Origin: Lacipirellula parvula
GTDB taxonomy: Bacteria; Planctomycetota; Planctomycetia; Pirellulales; Lacipirellulaceae
Direction of reading: 5' to 3'
DNA length: 64,000 bases
Assembly: GCF_009177095.1 (NCBI RefSeq)
Contig: NZ_AP021861.1
Span: forward strand, 1,426,001 to 1,490,000
Of this stretch, positions 61,154 through 64,000 are shown piece after piece. Position 1 is the stretch's first letter. Every line of letters begins with the position of its first letter. The translations under genes were made by a program, and so were the position numbers. The notes beneath the pieces were generated by a model. The model searched no databases. It had not been told where the DNA came from and worked only from the letters and a program-made list of their open reading frames with translations.

Positions 61154-62716
61154 ATGCACATCCAGATCTACGACACGACGCTACGCGACGGGGCCCAGGG
61201 CGAGGGCGTGAGCTTTTCGCTCGAGGACAAGATCCTCATTGCGCGGCGGCTCGACGAGCTGGGGTTCGATTATATCGAAGGGGGCTATCCTCTTTCGAAT
61301 CCGAAGGACGCTGAGTTTTTCCAACGGCTCGCCGCCGAACCGCTCAAGCGGTCGAAGCTGTGCGCCTTTGGCATGACGCGGCGCCGCGGGATGAAGCCGG
61401 CCGACGACCCGGGGATGAAGTGCCTTCTCGATGCGCGGACGCCGGTCGTGACGATCGTCGGCAAGACGAGCGATTTCCACGCCACCGAAATCCTCGGCGT
61501 CTCGCTCGAAGAAAACTTGGCGATGATCAGCGAGACGGTCGCTTACCTGGTGAGCGAAGGTCGCGAGGTCATCTACGACGCCGAGCACTTCTTCGATACT
61601 TGGAAGTCGAACCCCAAGTATGCTGCTGAAACGATCCGCGCCGCGGCGAAGGCGGGAGCGTCGCTTATCGTGATGTGCGATACCAACGGCGGCACGCTGC
61701 CGGAGGAGATCGAGCGGGTCACCAAGGAAGCCTCGGTCACGGTCAACGTCCCGCTCGGTATCCATTGTCACAACGATTGCGAACTGGCGGTTGCCAATTC
61801 ATTGGCAGCCGTGGACGCCGGCGCCGTGCAAGTGCAGGGCACAGTCAACGGCCTCGGCGAGCGTTGCGGTAACGTTGACCTCATTTCGGTGATGGGCAAC
61901 CTCGCCCTCAAGAAGAAGGGCTACGAGGTCCTCGCCGGCGACGACGTGCAGCATCTCACTGAGCTGTCGCGCTACGTCTACGAAGTCGCCAACATGAACT
62001 TCCGCAACGGCCAGCCGTTCGTCGGCGCCAGTGCGTTCGCCCACAAGGGAGGCATGCACGTCCACGCGGTGGCGAAGGCGGCCCACAGCTACGAGCACAT
62101 CGACCCCGCCGCCGTCGGCAACGAACGCCGCATCTTGGTGAGCGAACTCTCTGGCCGGTCAAACATCATCGCTCTGGCGACGAAGCATAACCTCGCTCAA
62201 GACAAAGAACTAATGACCCGCGTGCTCGACGAGATCGTCGACCGCGAAAACCGTGGCTATCAATACGAAGCGGCCGAGGCGTCGTTCGAACTGTTGGTTC
62301 GCCAACTTGCGGGCGACTTCCATCCGCACTTCAAGCTCGATCGCTATCGCGTCTCGGTCGGTAGCCAGTCGAATGAAACTGTCACGGAAGCGACGGTGAA
62401 GCTCGCAATCGGCGACGATGTGTTCCTCGAAGTCGCCGAGGGCGACGGCCCGGTGAACGCTCTCGATGCCGCCTTACGCGGAGCATTGGTAAAGCGGTTC
62501 CCATCGGTGGCGACGATGCACCTCAGCGACTACAAGGTCCGCGTCATCAACGGCGAAGCGGGCACCGCCGCCCGCGTGCGGGTGATCATCGAAAGCCAGG
62601 ACGACGAGGATAGCTGGACCACCGTCGGCGTCCACGAAAACGTCATCGAAGCGAGCTGGGGCGCCCTCGTCGACAGCATCGAGTACAAGCTGTGCAAGGA
62701 CGACGGCGGTAAATAG
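61154..62716 (+). CDS. cimA: (R)-citramalate synthase
   Basis: CimA condenses pyruvate and acetyl-CoA to citramalate, opening the threonine-independent route to 2-oxobutyrate and isoleucine. The 520-residue protein belongs to the DRE-TIM group: YDTTLRDGAQGEGVSFSLED, FDYIEGGYPLSNPKD, the GIHCHNDCELAVANSLAAVD metal site and NGLGERCGNVDLISVMGNL. The C-terminal LeuA-type allosteric domain (about 390-520) is present. The Glu-Gly-Gly-Tyr-Pro substrate loop and length separate it from LeuA. Control by an upstream Ile-leader attenuator is proposed from sequence. Confidence 0.93.
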   Translation: MHIQIYDTTLRDGAQGEGVSFSLEDKILIARRLDELGFDYIEGGYPLSNPKDAEFFQRLAAEPLKRSKLCAFGMTRRRGMKPADDPGMKCLLDARTPVVTIVGKTSDFHATEILGVSLEENLAMISETVAYLVSEGREVIYDAEHFFDTWKSNPKYAAETIRAAAKAGASLIVMCDTNGGTLPEEIERVTKEASVTVNVPLGIHCHNDCELAVANSLAAVDAGAVQVQGTVNGLGERCGNVDLISVMGNLALKKKGYEVLAGDDVQHLTELSRYVYEVANMNFRNGQPFVGASAFAHKGGMHVHAVAKAAHSYEHIDPAAVGNERRILVSELSGRSNIIALATKHNLAQDKELMTRVLDEIVDRENRGYQYEAAEASFELLVRQLAGDFHPHFKLDRYRVSVGSQSNETVTEATVKLAIGDDVFLEVAEGDGPVNALDAALRGALVKRFPSVATMHLSDYKVRVINGEAGTAARVRVIIESQDDEDSWTTVGVHENVIEASWGALVDSIEYKLCKDDGGK

Positions 62717-62795
62717 CTGTCTGTAAACGCTGAAGCGACTCGGCCGGCGACCAGCTTTCGCTAAATTCTGGGCCAATTTGGGCCCCCTTTGCGCC

Positions 62796-62848
62796 TTTGC
62801 GCCTTTGCGTGAGAATCTTCTAGATCACATCTCACGCAAAGGCGCAAA
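62796..62848. repeat. Inverted repeat before valS, TTTGCGCCTTTGCG type
   Basis: TTTGCGCCTTTGCGTGAGA (62796-62814) and TCTCACGCAAAGGCGCAAA (62830-62848) are exact reverse complements with a 15-base loop, preceded by an extra tandem CCTTTGCG unit. It lies in the cimA-valS gap, 28 bases before the valS start. Confidence 0.88.
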
Positions 62849-62876
62849 GAATACATCCACAAGTAGATACGACGAT

Positions 62877-64000
62877 ATGAGCGACGATTCCCTCTCCGCC
62901 GCCGGCGAACTCCCCTCGCAGTACGACCACGAAGGCGCCCAGCGGCGTTGGTATAAGGTTTGGGAACAGCGCGGCTATTTTCATGCTGAGCCCGGCGCCA
63001 AAGATAAGGACGGCAAAGTAAAACCGCCATACACGATCGTCATCCCGCCGCCGAACGTCACGGGCGCCCTCCACCTCGGCCACGCCCTCAACAACACGCT
63101 GCAAGACATCCTCATTCGCATGAAGCGGATGCAAGGGTTCAACGCCCTCTGGATGCCGGGGACCGACCACGCGGGGATCGCCACCCAGGCGGTCGTCGAG
63201 CGGCGGTTGCTCGAAGAGCAAAAGCTGTCGCGGCACGACCTCGGCCGCGAAGGGCTCATCGAAAAAATCTGGGAATGGAAGGCCCAGTACGAAAAGCGGA
63301 TCATCGGCCAGCTGAAGCAGATCGGCTGCAGCTGCGACTGGGAGCGGCTGCGGTTCACGCTCGACGAGACGTGCGCGCGGGCGGTCCGCGAGACGTTCTT
63401 CCGTCTGTTCCAAGATGGAAAAATCTACCGCGGCAAGCGGCTCGTCAATTGGGATACCTATCTGCAAACGGCCGTCAGCGACGATGAGGTCTTCAAGGAA
63501 CCGGTGAAGGGCCACTTCTGGCATTTCAAGTACCCGGTGGTGAAGGATGCGAAGTGGAAAAAGGGCGAGCCCGAGTTCGTCACGATCGCCACGACGCGGC
63601 CCGAGACGATGCTCGGCGACACGGCGGTGGCAGTGCACCCCGACCCGGCGGCGGCGTTCGATAAGGTCGGCGCCGAATTGCGCGAGCGGATGCTCGCCGC
63701 GCCGGCCAAAGAAAAAGGTGCCCTCGAAGAGGAGGCGACGCTGCTGCTCGAACGCCGCGCGCGGATGCTCCCGCATCTCGAAACGCTGCGCGACATGGCG
63801 CAGCGGGGCGTGATGCTGGAACTCCCCCTCACCGGTCGCCAGATTCCGCTCATCGCCGACGAATGGGCGAAGCCGGAGCTTGGTTCGGGCTGCGTGAAGA
63901 TCACGCCGGCCCACGACGAGAACGACTACGCGGTTTGGCAGCGGAATCTCGAAATCGGCGCGATCAATATCATGACGCCTGATGGAAAGCTTAACGAAAA
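62877..64000 (+). CDS. valS: Valyl-tRNA synthetase, N-terminal part
   Basis: The frame is open from the ATG at 62877 (MSDDSLSAAGELPSQYDHEG) to the window edge, 374 codons. Class I features: VIPPPNVTGALHLGHALNNT (HIGH-type motif), WMPGTDHAGIATQAVVERRL and the CP1 editing segment TIATTRPETMLGDTAVAVHP. An extra stretch of about 50 charged residues (from FDKVGAELRERMLAAPAKEK to ETLRDMAQRG) sits within the editing domain. It continues beyond the window. It follows cimA after a hairpin repeat. Confidence 0.96.
   Translation, partial: MSDDSLSAAGELPSQYDHEGAQRRWYKVWEQRGYFHAEPGAKDKDGKVKPPYTIVIPPPNVTGALHLGHALNNTLQDILIRMKRMQGFNALWMPGTDHAGIATQAVVERRLLEEQKLSRHDLGREGLIEKIWEWKAQYEKRIIGQLKQIGCSCDWERLRFTLDETCARAVRETFFRLFQDGKIYRGKRLVNWDTYLQTAVSDDEVFKEPVKGHFWHFKYPVVKDAKWKKGEPEFVTIATTRPETMLGDTAVAVHPDPAAAFDKVGAELRERMLAAPAKEKGALEEEATLLLERRARMLPHLETLRDMAQRGVMLELPLTGRQIPLIADEWAKPELGSGCVKITPAHDENDYAVWQRNLEIGAINIMTPDGKLNE

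Overview
The window looks like a planctomycete chromosome, probably order Pirellulales and plausibly Lacipirellulaceae. This rests on GC-rich DNA, DUF1559 pseudopilin-like proteins, large secreted proteins with the planctomycetal N-terminal LExRxLL signal, PEP-CTERM and dockerin-type C-termini, a four-ACT aspartokinase and many dispersed palindromic repeats. Genus assignment is inference. I recognised no rRNA, tRNA, CRISPR array, prophage or replication origin.

Layout. 1-8.5 kb: end of a DUF6807 protein, an NTase-HD protein, a ThuA-like protein, YjbQ, a DUF4105 lipoprotein, hisG and hisE, miaA, a polyprenyl diphosphate synthase and moaC. 8.6-15.5 kb: a membrane WD40 protein, a VOC protein, an NTP/NDP-exchange-type transporter carrying a repeat pair inside its reading frame, and a DUF559 endonuclease-like gene set between repeat arrays. 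15.6-24.2 kb: a surface/secreted-protein region with three PEP-CTERM proteins, a DUF1559 protein and a 1255-residue Gly-rich protein built of two similar halves. 24.3-35 kb: a YozG-like HTH/DUF2975 pair, an HTH-receiver regulator, smc, a FlgI-like lipoprotein interrupted by HEAT-like repeats, and a dnaJ-hypothetical-rnpA-yidD run. 35-43.3 kb: ppk1, Dabb, MORN-like, glgC, a RAYT transposase bracketed by its REP sequences, and leuS. 43.5-48.5 kb: hom, a GxxExxY gene inside an inverted-repeat unit, an apgM-like gene and lysC, forming an aspartate-family amino-acid cluster. 48.5-64 kb: bifunctional nuclease, an ELWxxDGT-repeat secreted protein, rsmG, truB, ftsK, cimA and the start of valS.

The strongest new-looking signal lies between ftsK and cimA. 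A near-consensus promoter, a 30-codon Ile-rich leader peptide, a terminator with seven T, and an alternative 10-bp antiterminator that overlaps the leader stop codon sit directly upstream of citramalate synthase, the entry enzyme of threonine-independent isoleucine synthesis. This has all the parts of a ribosome-mediated isoleucine attenuator.

The second theme is repeats. Several unrelated palindromic families occur, and three of them carry a small nuclease- or transposase-like gene in one copy (RAYT, GxxExxY, DUF559) while other copies in the window are gene-less. Repeat copies also supply the stop codons or C-terminal tails of several genes.
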